From Virgibacillus salarius (lineage in GTDB: Bacteria; Bacillota; Bacilli; Bacillales; Amphibacillaceae), in contig NZ_BAAACY010000099.1 in the NCBI RefSeq assembly GCF_039521925.1, positions 1-64,000 on the forward strand: a stretch of 64,000 nucleotides of DNA. The letters run 5' to 3'. The translations under genes and the position numbers were made by a program. The notes below the pieces were generated by a model that did not search any database, was not told the origin of the DNA, and was given only the letters and a program-made list of their open reading frames with translations. Positions 17,684 through 25,128 of this stretch are shown in pieces. The stretch's first letter is position 1. Each line of letters begins with the position of its first letter.

Positions 17684-17839
17684 AATTATGGGCGTGTTGA
17701 GCCGCGTCCAGCTAGGCGACTTCACGAATCGCAATACGATAAGGCGTCATCGGCTCGATTCCTTTATCCTAGCTGACTCGCTCCAGTCGCTACGGGAGCT
17801 TGGACTTTTGCTCAAAATTTTTGATTACCACGGTAGCCA
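17684..17839. repeat. Dispersed intergenic repeat, copy A (rasP-polC gap)
   Basis: This block begins GGGCGTGTTGAGCCGCGTC and contains an inverted pair, AGCTAGG (about 17710) and CCTAGCT (about 17768), and CCAGTCGCTACG. The reverse complement of 58116-58172 begins GGGGCGTGTTGAGCCGTGTC and also contains CCAGTCGCTACG, so the two are related copies in opposite orientation. The middle portions differ. No coding potential is evident. The block fills the place where proS lies in B. subtilis. Confidence 0.65.
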
Positions 17840-19105
17840 CTATAGAAATAATTCCTGAATATCATTCCATGTAACAATGATCATAAGAAGCATGAGCAAA
17901 GCAAAACCGACGAAATGAAACAATCCTTCCTTTTCTGGAGAGATTGGTTTCCCTCTCACAGCTTCTATTCCTACAAATAACAGTCTCCCTCCATCTAAAG
18001 CTGGAAGTGGAACTAGATTGACGATTCCTAAGTTAATACTTAGCATGGCCGTCCACATTAAAAAGTTCATAAATCCAGTTTGAACAATTTGATCTGTTGC
18101 ATCATATATACCAACAGGTCCTGATAATGTTTCAATTGGTAATTGTCCAGTAATTAGCATGGCTAAGTTAGTTACTATTAATTTTGTTGTTTCAAATGTT
18201 TGCGTAAAACCATATGTTATTGTGCCGAGAACCGATTTCTCGAACCCTTGGTATACTCCGATCTGTCCATATGAACCTTGACCTTCTTGTCCAGGCACCT
18301 CTGCTGGAACAATCGTTAATGGAACTTCTTCCCCATTACGAAGTACAACAATATCTAGTTCTTCCCCAGGGTTCTTTCTTACAATGGAAGTAAATTCCTT
18401 CCACGTTGAAACCGATTGATCTTCTATCTTGATAACCTCATCATCGCTCTTCATACCTGCTTCTTGAGCAGGGCTATCTGGTTGTATTTGCCCCATTTTT
18501 GCCTCTTCAACCGGAACTCCTTGAATAAGTCCAAGTATTAAAAAGATAACAATTGCAAGAACAAAATTCATCATAGGACCAGCAAAAAGCTGCATAGCAC
18601 GTTGACCTATCGTTTTGGAGGCAAATTGACGATCATACGGAGCGATTTGCGTTTCTCTTTCATCCATTACAAAAAATGCCTTCGGATCGACTTCGAAGCT
18701 AAGTTTTTCGTCTTGCTCATCAACCTCATAGCCTTCAATTCGTAATTTGTGATCTAAGTCCGCATGTTCTACTTCAATAATACGAGCATTTGGGTGCTTC
18801 GATTTATGATTTACAATAATCTTATTTACTTTTCCTGCATCGTTAAATTCAAGACCAACATGGTGGCCTGGTTTCAATTCGATAATTTCTGGATCCTCTC
18901 CAGCAACTCGGACATATCCACCGATTGGAAGGAGCCGTATTGTATATACAGTTTCATTTCTAGTAAAAGCAAATATTTTCGGACCAAAGCCGATCGCGAA
19001 TTCTCTAGCGAGCATACCTGCGCGTTTTGCAAAAATTAAATGGCCCCATTCATGGATAAACACGAGTAAGCCAAACATGAATATAAAAGCGATAACTGTG
19101 TTCAA
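17840..19105 (-). CDS. rasP: Site-2 intramembrane zinc metalloprotease RasP
   Basis: A 421-residue site-2 protease (RasP/YluC), which cleaves membrane segments of anti-sigma factors such as RsiW and of other membrane proteins. The zinc motif HEWGH is at about residues 18-22 in the first transmembrane helix. A PDZ domain lies in the middle (MGQIQPDSPAQEAGMKSDDEV...), and the third ligand motif NLVPLPALDGGRLLF is in the C-terminal membrane region. The start chosen is a TTG at 19105, with AAGGAAGGTG 5 bases upstream; a GTG three codons earlier sits inside the binding site. It follows cdsA directly; dxr, which usually lies between them, is not here. Confidence 0.95.
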   Translation of the reverse strand: MNTVIAFIFMFGLLVFIHEWGHLIFAKRAGMLAREFAIGFGPKIFAFTRNETVYTIRLLPIGGYVRVAGEDPEIIELKPGHHVGLEFNDAGKVNKIIVNHKSKHPNARIIEVEHADLDHKLRIEGYEVDEQDEKLSFEVDPKAFFVMDERETQIAPYDRQFASKTIGQRAMQLFAGPMMNFVLAIVIFLILGLIQGVPVEEAKMGQIQPDSPAQEAGMKSDDEVIKIEDQSVSTWKEFTSIVRKNPGEELDIVVLRNGEEVPLTIVPAEVPGQEGQGSYGQIGVYQGFEKSVLGTITYGFTQTFETTKLIVTNLAMLITGQLPIETLSGPVGIYDATDQIVQTGFMNFLMWTAMLSINLGIVNLVPLPALDGGRLLFVGIEAVRGKPISPEKEGLFHFVGFALLMLLMIIVTWNDIQELFL

Positions 19106-19211
19106 AGAAAGCACCTTCCTTTAGGGGATAAATTAATAACCTTTTATCTGTGAATTCTTACCTATACTAGTATATTATAGACATCCTACAAATATTTATT
19201 GCCTGCATTGT

Positions 19212-20018
19212 TTAGTTAAAAAAACCAACCAAATGTAATATAGGCATTACAAACAATAAACTATCAAACCGGTCTAATATACCTCCATGTCCTGGTAATA
19301 CATTTCCTGAATCTTTTACTTCATAGTGACGTTTAAATGCGGACTCGACTAAGTCACCAATTTGACCAAAAATAGATGCCAATAGAGATACACTACTAAT
19401 TGCTAGAAATGAATCTTCTATTGGATGAATAGCCTGAAAGATCACGCCAACAACAATTGCTAAAAAAACGCCTCCTAGCGCACCCTCAACCGTCTTATTC
19501 GGACTGATTTTTGGCCAAAGCTTCCGTTTACCGAATGCTCGTCCAAAAAAATATGCACCTGTATCTGTTGCCCAAATAATAAGAAATACGTAAAGTATCG
19601 TTGCTAATGCGTCGGTGCTTTCAGGTCCAACTCGCGCTTCAATTAAATAATAAAATCCCATTCCTACATAAATAGCTGATAAAAGCACTACTCCAGCATG
19701 ATCAAAAGTAAACTTGTTCTTAACGAGTACCGTATACGATAATAAGAGTAGTACCATTAGCATAATGACTTCTGACTTTGTAAACCAAGCTAAAGGAGTT
19801 AAATCTGTATTACTCTCTTGCATCAAAATTAACCACACTAATCCAATTCCTAAGATGGATGGAATGGAATACTTGGAAATTTTACCCATTCTTATCAATT
19901 CAACAAAGCCAATTGTGGCCATTGCATAAACCAAAAGTTGAAAAGGCATCCCTCCGATAATGACAAAGGGCACAAATATAATTAGTGCAATAATGGCTGT
20001 AATAATTCTTTGTTTCAT
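19212..20018 (-). CDS. cdsA: Phosphatidate cytidylyltransferase
   Basis: A 268-residue CdsA, the membrane enzyme that converts phosphatidic acid and CTP into CDP-diacylglycerol for phospholipid synthesis. The sequence is made of about eight hydrophobic helices. The C-terminal family signature is clear in VKDSGNVLPGHGGILDRFDS, with the metal-binding aspartates and the PGHGG turn. The start follows AGGTGAGGAATTGCA with a 7-base gap after the uppS stop region. It is translated just after uppS, as in B. subtilis; no terminator separates them. The following gene is rasP rather than dxr. Confidence 0.95.
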   Translation of the reverse strand: MKQRIITAIIALIIFVPFVIIGGMPFQLLVYAMATIGFVELIRMGKISKYSIPSILGIGLVWLILMQESNTDLTPLAWFTKSEVIMLMVLLLLSYTVLVKNKFTFDHAGVVLLSAIYVGMGFYYLIEARVGPESTDALATILYVFLIIWATDTGAYFFGRAFGKRKLWPKISPNKTVEGALGGVFLAIVVGVIFQAIHPIEDSFLAISSVSLLASIFGQIGDLVESAFKRHYEVKDSGNVLPGHGGILDRFDSLLFVMPILHLVGFFN

Positions 20019-20032
20019 TGCAATTCCTCACC

Positions 20033-20803
20033 TTAAATTCCGCCATAGCGTCGTTGACGTTGCTGATACTCTTGAATAGCTTCTTGAAATACTTCTTCCG
20101 AAAAATCTGGCCAAAGGACATCGGTAAACCAGAATTCGGTATAGGCTAACTGCCATAAAAGAAAGTTACTTAGTCGTTGTTCGCCACTTGTACGAATTAA
20201 TAAATCCGGATCACTTAATCCCTGCGTATATAGATATTTAGAGAAGATTTGTTCATCCAATGAATCAATGCTTAGTTTGGAACCATCAATATCTGTCATA
20301 ATCTGTTTTATCGCTTGCATTATTTCATCTCTACTTCCATAGTTTAAAGCAAAATTAAGCAATAATCCATCATTACCCTTTGTTTTATCAATAGCGTATT
20401 GAACAGCTTTTTTCGTATGCGTAGGCAAAGATTCAAAATCTCCAATTGTTTGAATTCGAACATTTTTCTCCATTAACTCTGGTAAATGAATATGTAGGAA
20501 TTCTTTCGGCAACTTCATCAAATATTCTATTTCAGGCTTAGGTCTTTTCCAATTTTCAGTTGAAAAAGCATAAAGGGTTAGTACTTTTATGTTCGACTTA
20601 TAAGCAGCTCGCACTACTTTTACTACTGAATTAACCCCTTCCTTATGACCTGCAATTCTTGGTAGGGCACGTTTCTTAGCCCATCTTCCATTTCCATCCA
20701 TTATTATGGCTACATGATTGGGGATGTTCTCGGTCTCCATCTCCATTTGTTTATCGTTCGATGTCTTTTGTTTATTTTTTATAAAAGGAAGTCTAATTGA
20801 CAT
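20033..20803 (-). CDS. uppS: Undecaprenyl diphosphate synthase
   Basis: A 256-residue cis-prenyltransferase that builds the C55 lipid carrier for cell wall synthesis from isopentenyl and farnesyl diphosphates. The signature MDGNGRWAKKRALPRIAGH (about residues 35-53) carries the catalytic aspartate. LYAFSTENWKRP, DLLIRTSGEQRLSNFLLWQ and the C-terminal FTDVLWPDF are all in place. The first 25 residues are a charged extension. It starts the uppS-cdsA-rasP block; a candidate promoter lies upstream, next to the frr terminator. The isoprenoid precursors must come from enzymes encoded elsewhere, since dxr is absent here. Confidence 0.96.
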   Translation of the reverse strand: MSIRLPFIKNKQKTSNDKQMEMETENIPNHVAIIMDGNGRWAKKRALPRIAGHKEGVNSVVKVVRAAYKSNIKVLTLYAFSTENWKRPKPEIEYLMKLPKEFLHIHLPELMEKNVRIQTIGDFESLPTHTKKAVQYAIDKTKGNDGLLLNFALNYGSRDEIMQAIKQIMTDIDGSKLSIDSLDEQIFSKYLYTQGLSDPDLLIRTSGEQRLSNFLLWQLAYTEFWFTDVLWPDFSEEVFQEAIQEYQQRQRRYGGI

Positions 20804-20931
20804 TTTTTGTCCTCCGAATGCTGTTGATTATCCATATCATGATTCTACAACTATCATCTATATGTAAACCGCATTGATTATATGCCAGTCCATTCTGGAT
20901 AAATCATCATTATATCACCAAATCATTTTAT

Positions 20932-20960
20932 ATTATAACGATTTTGGCGTAAGAATACAA
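20932..20960 (-). promoter_or_regulatory. Candidate promoter for uppS-cdsA-rasP
   Basis: On the minus strand TTGTAT (20955-20960) and a perfect TATAAT (20932-20937) are spaced by 17 bases. The -35 element is weak and overlaps the tail of the frr terminator. The leader would be about 125 bases. Confidence 0.45.
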
Positions 20961-20987
20961 AAGCCCCCTTAAACAAGAAGAGGGCTT
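20951..20987 (-). terminator. Terminator after frr
   Basis: AAGCCCCCTT and AAGAGGGCTT (20961-20987) form a 10-bp stem with one wobble pair and a seven-base loop. TTTTGTATTC follows on the minus strand. It lies 28 bases past the frr stop. Confidence 0.78.
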
Positions 20988-21014
20988 ATACATCTTATTT
21001 TACACGGAATTAGA

Positions 21015-21563
21015 CTAAACTTCCATAATTTCTTTTTCTTTATCTTTAGCAAGTTGATCTATTTTTGCAATATGATTATCGGTTACCTTTTGAACTTCAT
21101 CTTGGGCACCTCGTAATTCATCCTCAGGCAGACTATCGTCTTTTTTCAATTGATCATTGGCTTCACGACGAATATTTCTTACTTGCACACGAGATTCCTC
21201 CGCGTATTTTCCAACTACTTTCACTAAATCTTTTCTGCGTTCCTCAGTTAGTGTTGGGATATTAATGCGAATCACATTCCCATCACTAGAAGGTGATAAT
21301 CCTAAATCGGCTTTTTGAATTGCTTTTTCTACATCGGAGATGGCGGATTTATCATACGGTGTAATAACCAATAAACGTGCCTCAGGTGCCGTTACGGAAG
21401 CTAACTGATTTAACGGTGTAGATGTACCATAATAATCAACATATACACTATCTAACAAATTAGGGTTTGCTCTACCTGCTCGAACAGTTGCTAAATTTTT
21501 CGAGAATGCTTGAACTGCTTGCTCCATTTTTTCTTTCATTTGTTTCATAATACCTTCAGACAT
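21015..21563 (-). CDS. frr: Ribosome recycling factor
   Basis: A 182-residue ribosome recycling factor that, with EF-G, splits post-termination ribosomes. The N-terminal KMEQAVQAFSKNLATVRAGRANP helix, the VYVDYYGTSTPLNQLASVTAPEAR domain and the C-terminal helical DEVQKVTDNHIAKIDQL are typical. The start ATG has GGGGG 8 bases upstream and begins two bases after the pyrH stop, so the two genes are cotranscribed and probably translationally coupled. A terminator follows. Confidence 0.97.
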   Translation of the reverse strand: MSEGIMKQMKEKMEQAVQAFSKNLATVRAGRANPNLLDSVYVDYYGTSTPLNQLASVTAPEARLLVITPYDKSAISDVEKAIQKADLGLSPSSDGNVIRINIPTLTEERRKDLVKVVGKYAEESRVQVRNIRREANDQLKKDDSLPEDELRGAQDEVQKVTDNHIAKIDQLAKDKEKEIMEV

Positions 21564-21565
21564 CT

Positions 21566-22288
21566 TTATTTCCCCCTTATCGTAGTTCCAATATTATCTC
21601 CTTGGACTACTCGTTTAATATTTCCTTCTTCCATAATAGAAAAAACAACTAATGGAATATCATTATCCATACATAATGTGGAAGCAGTAGAATCCATAAC
21701 TCCTAGTCCTTCATTCAGCATTTCCATATAAGATAGATTTTCATATTTTTGCGCATCTTTATTAACCTTTGGATCATCTGTATATACGCCATCTACATTA
21801 TTCTTAGCCATAAGGATTACTTCAGCTTCGATTTCAGCTGCGCGTAAAGCAGCAGTAGTATCAGTTGAAAAGAAAGGATTTCCTGTACCGGCAGCAAAAA
21901 TGACAACACGTTTTTTCTCCAAATGACGAATTGCTTTTCTCCTTATGTATGGCTCAGCCACTTGTCGCATTTCGATTGATGTCTGTACTCTAGTAGGTAT
22001 ACCCATATTTTCCAGTCCATCTTGAAGTGCTAGAGAATTCATAATTGTTGCTAACATTCCCATATAGTCAGCAGTAGCACGATCCATACCCATTTCACTA
22101 CCAACCTTGCCTCGCCAGATATTTCCACCACCTACGACGATTGCGATCTCAACATCTAATTCGGCAACTTCTTTCACTTGATTAGCGATAGACTGAATAA
22201 TTTTAGGTTCAATGCCATATCCTTGTTCGCCACTTAAAGCTTCTCCACTTAATTTAAGTACGATTCTACGGTAACGAGCTGTTGTCAT
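21566..22288 (-). CDS. pyrH: UMP kinase
   Basis: A 240-residue hexameric UMP kinase of the amino acid kinase fold, phosphorylating UMP to UDP. The RIVLKLSGEALSG start, the VVGGGNIWRG nucleotide-binding loop and GTGNPFFSTDTTAALRA are diagnostic. The chosen start at 22288 has GGAGG 5 bases upstream and gives the B. subtilis length; a 15-residue upstream extension lacks support. It lies between tsf and frr in the canonical order. Confidence 0.96.
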   Translation of the reverse strand: MTTARYRRIVLKLSGEALSGEQGYGIEPKIIQSIANQVKEVAELDVEIAIVVGGGNIWRGKVGSEMGMDRATADYMGMLATIMNSLALQDGLENMGIPTRVQTSIEMRQVAEPYIRRKAIRHLEKKRVVIFAAGTGNPFFSTDTTAALRAAEIEAEVILMAKNNVDGVYTDDPKVNKDAQKYENLSYMEMLNEGLGVMDSTASTLCMDNDIPLVVFSIMEEGNIKRVVQGDNIGTTIRGK

Positions 22289-22350
22289 AATAACCTCCAT
22301 AGAAATTTGATATTGTTTTGTAGTTTTGTTCACTTGGGGATAGATGGAGA

Positions 22351-22379
22351 AATAGGGAACAACTATTGTGCTCCCTATT
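22351..22379 (-). terminator. Weak hairpin between tsf and pyrH
   Basis: AATAGGGA (22351-22358) and TCCCTATT (22372-22379) form an 8-bp stem with a 13-base loop; TTTCTCC follows on the minus strand. The T tract is poor, so termination would be partial. Confidence 0.4.
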
Positions 22380-22389
22380 GACCTATCAT

Positions 22390-23274
22390 TTATTTTTTAA
22401 TTTGGCTCATTACTTCATCAGCGAAGTTTTCATCACGTTTTTCCATACCTTCGCCAACTTCATATCGTACAAATGTTTGTACAGATGCGCCCTTATCCGT
22501 TACATATTTTTTCACTTTTTGATCTGGATCTTTAACGAAGCTTTGTTCTAATAAACAAATTTCTTCAAAGAATTTACCAAGGCGTCCTTCAACCATTTTT
22601 TCGACAATATGTTCTGGCTTACCTTCATTTAAAGCTTGAGCTTTTAATACTTCACGCTCATGGTTTACCTCTTCATTAGATACAGCATCACGTGATACAT
22701 AACGAGGGTTTACTGCTGCTACATGCATCGCAACATCTTTCGCTACTTGCTCGTCTGTTGTACCTTCTAGTAGCGTTAATACACCGATGCGGCCACCCAT
22801 ATGCAAATACTCACCAAATGCGTCGTTGTCTGTTTTTGACAAGATTGTAAAACGGCGTAGCGATAATTTCTCACCAATTTTTGCAACAGCAGAATTAATG
22901 TAATTCTCTACAGTGTCTCCACTACCATCCATTTCTTGTTGTAACGCTTCTTCCAGCGTTGCAGGGTTACGATTAAGTAAATGTTTTGCTAAATCAGAAA
23001 GTAATTGTTTAAACTGATCATTCTTGGTTACGAAATCTGTTTCACAGTTAACTTCTAAAAGAACTGCTTTATTACCGTCTATTTCAATGTACGTTGAACC
23101 CTCCGCAGCAATTCGGTCAGCCTTCTTCGCTGCTTTTGAAATTCCTTTTTCACGAAGATAATCAATTGCTTTCTCAATATCTCCGTCCGTTTCTTGTAGC
23201 GCTTTTTTACAATCCATCATACCTGCGCCAGTTTTTTCACGTAATTCTTTTACCATTTTTGCAGTAATAGCCAT
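22390..23274 (-). CDS. tsf: Elongation factor Ts
   Basis: A 294-residue EF-Ts, the nucleotide exchange factor for EF-Tu. The N-terminal UBA-like domain begins MAITAKMVKELREKTGAGMMDCKK, and the core contains the EVNCETDFV motif that contacts EF-Tu. The duplicated core domain extends to about residue 280. The start at 23274 was chosen because AAAGGAGG lies 6 bases upstream. It follows rpsB across a strong hairpin terminator, as in B. subtilis, so tsf expression depends on partial readthrough. Confidence 0.97.
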   Translation of the reverse strand: MAITAKMVKELREKTGAGMMDCKKALQETDGDIEKAIDYLREKGISKAAKKADRIAAEGSTYIEIDGNKAVLLEVNCETDFVTKNDQFKQLLSDLAKHLLNRNPATLEEALQQEMDGSGDTVENYINSAVAKIGEKLSLRRFTILSKTDNDAFGEYLHMGGRIGVLTLLEGTTDEQVAKDVAMHVAAVNPRYVSRDAVSNEEVNHEREVLKAQALNEGKPEHIVEKMVEGRLGKFFEEICLLEQSFVKDPDQKVKKYVTDKGASVQTFVRYEVGEGMEKRDENFADEVMSQIKK

Positions 23275-23316
23275 AAAAATCCTCCTTTGGATAATCAATG
23301 TAGTATCTCGTTCTTT

Positions 23317-23353
23317 AAAAAAGGTGATAAAAGGCTCTTATCCTCTTATCACC
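23317..23353 (-). terminator. Strong terminator between rpsB and tsf
   Basis: GGTGATAAAAGG (23323-23334) and CCTCTTATCACC (23342-23353) form a 12-bp stem with a single wobble pair and a seven-base loop. Six Ts follow on the minus strand. It lies 17 bases past the rpsB stop and would lower tsf relative to rpsB. Confidence 0.85.
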
Positions 23354-23369
23354 CTCACCTTTCAATTGA

Positions 23370-24116
23370 TTACTCTTGTTCTGTTTCAGAATCGGTTGCT
23401 TCCTGTTGCTCTTCTTGCACTTCTTCTGTTTCTTCCCCTTGTTTCACCTCTAAAATAGCATCTGCCATTTTTGAAGTCAAAAGTTTCACCGCACGAATAG
23501 CATCATCGTTTGCAGGAATTACATAATCAATTTCATCAGGGTCACAGTTTGTATCCACAATTCCGATAATCGGAATATTTAATTTATGCGCTTCTGCAAT
23601 CGCAATTCGTTCTTTACGTGGATCAATGACAAACAATGCATCAGGTAGTTTATTCATTTCTTTAATTCCACCAAGGAATTTAACTAGGCGATCTTTTTCT
23701 TTTAATAAGTTAACAACTTCTTTTTTAGGTAACACTTCAAATGTGCCATCTTCTTCCATACGTTCGATATCTTTCAAACGATTGATACGTTTACGAATTG
23801 TTTGGAAGTTAGTAAGTGTACCACCTAACCAACGTTGGTTTACATAGTACATACCAGAACGAGTTGCCTCATCACGCACAGAGTCTTGTGCTTGTTTTTT
23901 TGTACCTACGAAAAGGATTGTACCACCATCAGCTACAACATCCTTTACATAATTGTACGCTTCATCAACCTTCTTCACTGTTTTTTGAAGATCAATGATA
24001 TAAATTCCGTTACGCTCTGTAAAGATGTATTTTTTCATCTTTGGATTCCAGCGACGGGTCTGATGTCCAAAATGTACACCAGCTTCAAGTAATTGCTTCA
24101 TTGAAATTGCTGACAT
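23370..24116 (-). CDS. rpsB: Small ribosomal subunit protein uS2
   Basis: A 248-residue S2, located on the solvent side of the 30S subunit. The start MSAISMKQLLEAGVHFGHQT, the YIFTERNGIYIIDLQKT segment and the DTNCDPDEIDYVIPANDDA motif identify it. The acidic glutamine- and glutamate-rich C terminus of about 30 residues is common in Bacillaceae. The start ATG has AGGAGG 6 bases upstream. A good promoter and a leader of about 140 bases precede it, which could support autoregulation. Confidence 0.97.
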   Translation of the reverse strand: MSAISMKQLLEAGVHFGHQTRRWNPKMKKYIFTERNGIYIIDLQKTVKKVDEAYNYVKDVVADGGTILFVGTKKQAQDSVRDEATRSGMYYVNQRWLGGTLTNFQTIRKRINRLKDIERMEEDGTFEVLPKKEVVNLLKEKDRLVKFLGGIKEMNKLPDALFVIDPRKERIAIAEAHKLNIPIIGIVDTNCDPDEIDYVIPANDDAIRAVKLLTSKMADAILEVKQGEETEEVQEEQQEATDSETEQE

Positions 24117-24260
24117 TAAAAATTCCTCCTAAATGGTTTTTTCCTCCGTTTAGATCATTTTTGCAAACAGACCATTTACATGGCACCACATTTACAAATC
24201 ACTAAACGTGTGTATTTATTACTTGCTCAACCTACGAAGAACATAGTATTCACACCAAAA
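24117..24260 (-). promoter_or_regulatory. rpsB leader
   Basis: The roughly 140-base untranslated leader contains GTGTG...CACAC arms (about 24212-24260) enclosing smaller stems. Leaders of rpsB are often sites for feedback by S2. I see only the pairing arms and cannot match a specific RNA family. Confidence 0.35.
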
Positions 24261-24268
24261 AATAATAT

Positions 24269-24297
24269 ATCATAAGCATGAAGACTTATCAAGTCAA
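24269..24297 (-). promoter_or_regulatory. Sigma-A promoter for rpsB
   Basis: On the minus strand TTGACT (24292-24297) and TATGAT (24269-24274) are spaced by exactly 17 bases. Both elements match the sigma-A consensus in five of six positions. The predicted start lies about 145 bases before rpsB. Confidence 0.7.
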
Positions 24298-24337
24298 ACA
24301 TATGAATTTTTTCGTATTTATGTGCATAAAATTAATA

Positions 24338-24787
24338 CTATGCATGCTTACCAGCCATTTTGATAATCAATTCAGCCTCCGTCTTTCCACAATTTAATTG
24401 CCGAGCAATTTCTGTAATAGACAACCCTTTGCTATACAGATGTAATATCCTTGCTTGTAAAGAGGCTTCTACTTGATCATCCTCGTGAACCTCTGGCTCG
24501 TATTCGGAATGAGCTTGCTGTATTTCTCCAGCCCTTTTAGAATCCTGTGTGGCAGAAGCCTCAGATACCTCTTTGGACTTTCTATCTCTATGTGTAGTTA
24601 ACTGATTTATCAATCTGTCATTTTCCTCTTTCAATTCTTCTAGATAGTTGTCGAGGAGAGAATTTATTTCTTCAGAACTTATTTGGTTTGGCTGATTTGG
24701 CTGCCTTACCTGTTTTAATAATTGATAAATAGCAGCAAAGGCAATAATATGTAACAAAAAGCTGATAATTAATAAAAACGATGTCAT
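24338..24787 (-). CDS. swrB: Swarming motility protein SwrB
   Basis: A 149-residue SwrB-like protein. In B. subtilis, SwrB promotes flagellar type III secretion activation and swarming, from the membrane. One transmembrane helix at about residues 3-24 is followed by a charged coiled-coil and acidic linker. The C-terminal ILHLYSKGLSITEIARQLNCG segment resembles a helix-turn-helix of the kind seen in this family. It is the last gene of the fla/che operon, next to rpsB, the same place as in B. subtilis. Similarity is mainly in architecture and position. Confidence 0.82.
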   Translation of the reverse strand: MTSFLLIISFLLHIIAFAAIYQLLKQVRQPNQPNQISSEEINSLLDNYLEELKEENDRLINQLTTHRDRKSKEVSEASATQDSKRAGEIQQAHSEYEPEVHEDDQVEASLQARILHLYSKGLSITEIARQLNCGKTEAELIIKMAGKHA

Positions 24788-24799
24788 CGAATCCCTCTT

Positions 24800-25108
24800 T
24801 TATCCATTAAAATCTACACGTTTTCCTAAATAAGGATGACGCCATTCTTTTCGTTCTCGCTCTTTTTCTTCATCTTTTGCTTGAATAGAAGCGTTCAATC
24901 TTTTTTGATCTTGTTGCTGTTTCCATTTTAATTGCTGAAGATCCTTTGACCCCATTACTCGTTTCCGTTTTAGCTCTTCTTGTTGTAGCTGTGTTTGGGC
25001 AAGTGATGTTTGGAAATTCTCATTTTGTTTTAGCATTTGCTCTTGCATTTTACCTGCATCCTGAGAACGAGGAATAGCAACTTGTAATTCTATCGATTTC
25101 CACCCCAT
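24800..25108 (-). CDS. Uncharacterised fla/che operon protein
   Basis: A 102-residue protein I do not recognise by function. It starts MGWKSIELQVAIPRSQDAGK, is predicted almost wholly helical and is very rich in glutamine, lysine, glutamate and arginine. The middle portion (about 25-90) has coiled-coil character. No transmembrane segment, cysteine or known motif is seen. It lies 12 bases upstream of swrB and 20 bases downstream of the FapA-like gene, so it is inside the fla/che operon. A small helical protein in this location is conserved, as far as I recall, in several Bacillaceae but not in B. subtilis. A chaperone- or FliJ-like role would be guesswork. Confidence 0.8.
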   Translation of the reverse strand: MGWKSIELQVAIPRSQDAGKMQEQMLKQNENFQTSLAQTQLQQEELKRKRVMGSKDLQQLKWKQQQDQKRLNASIQAKDEEKERERKEWRHPYLGKRVDFNG

Positions 25109-25128
25109 AAAATCTACACCCCTTACGG

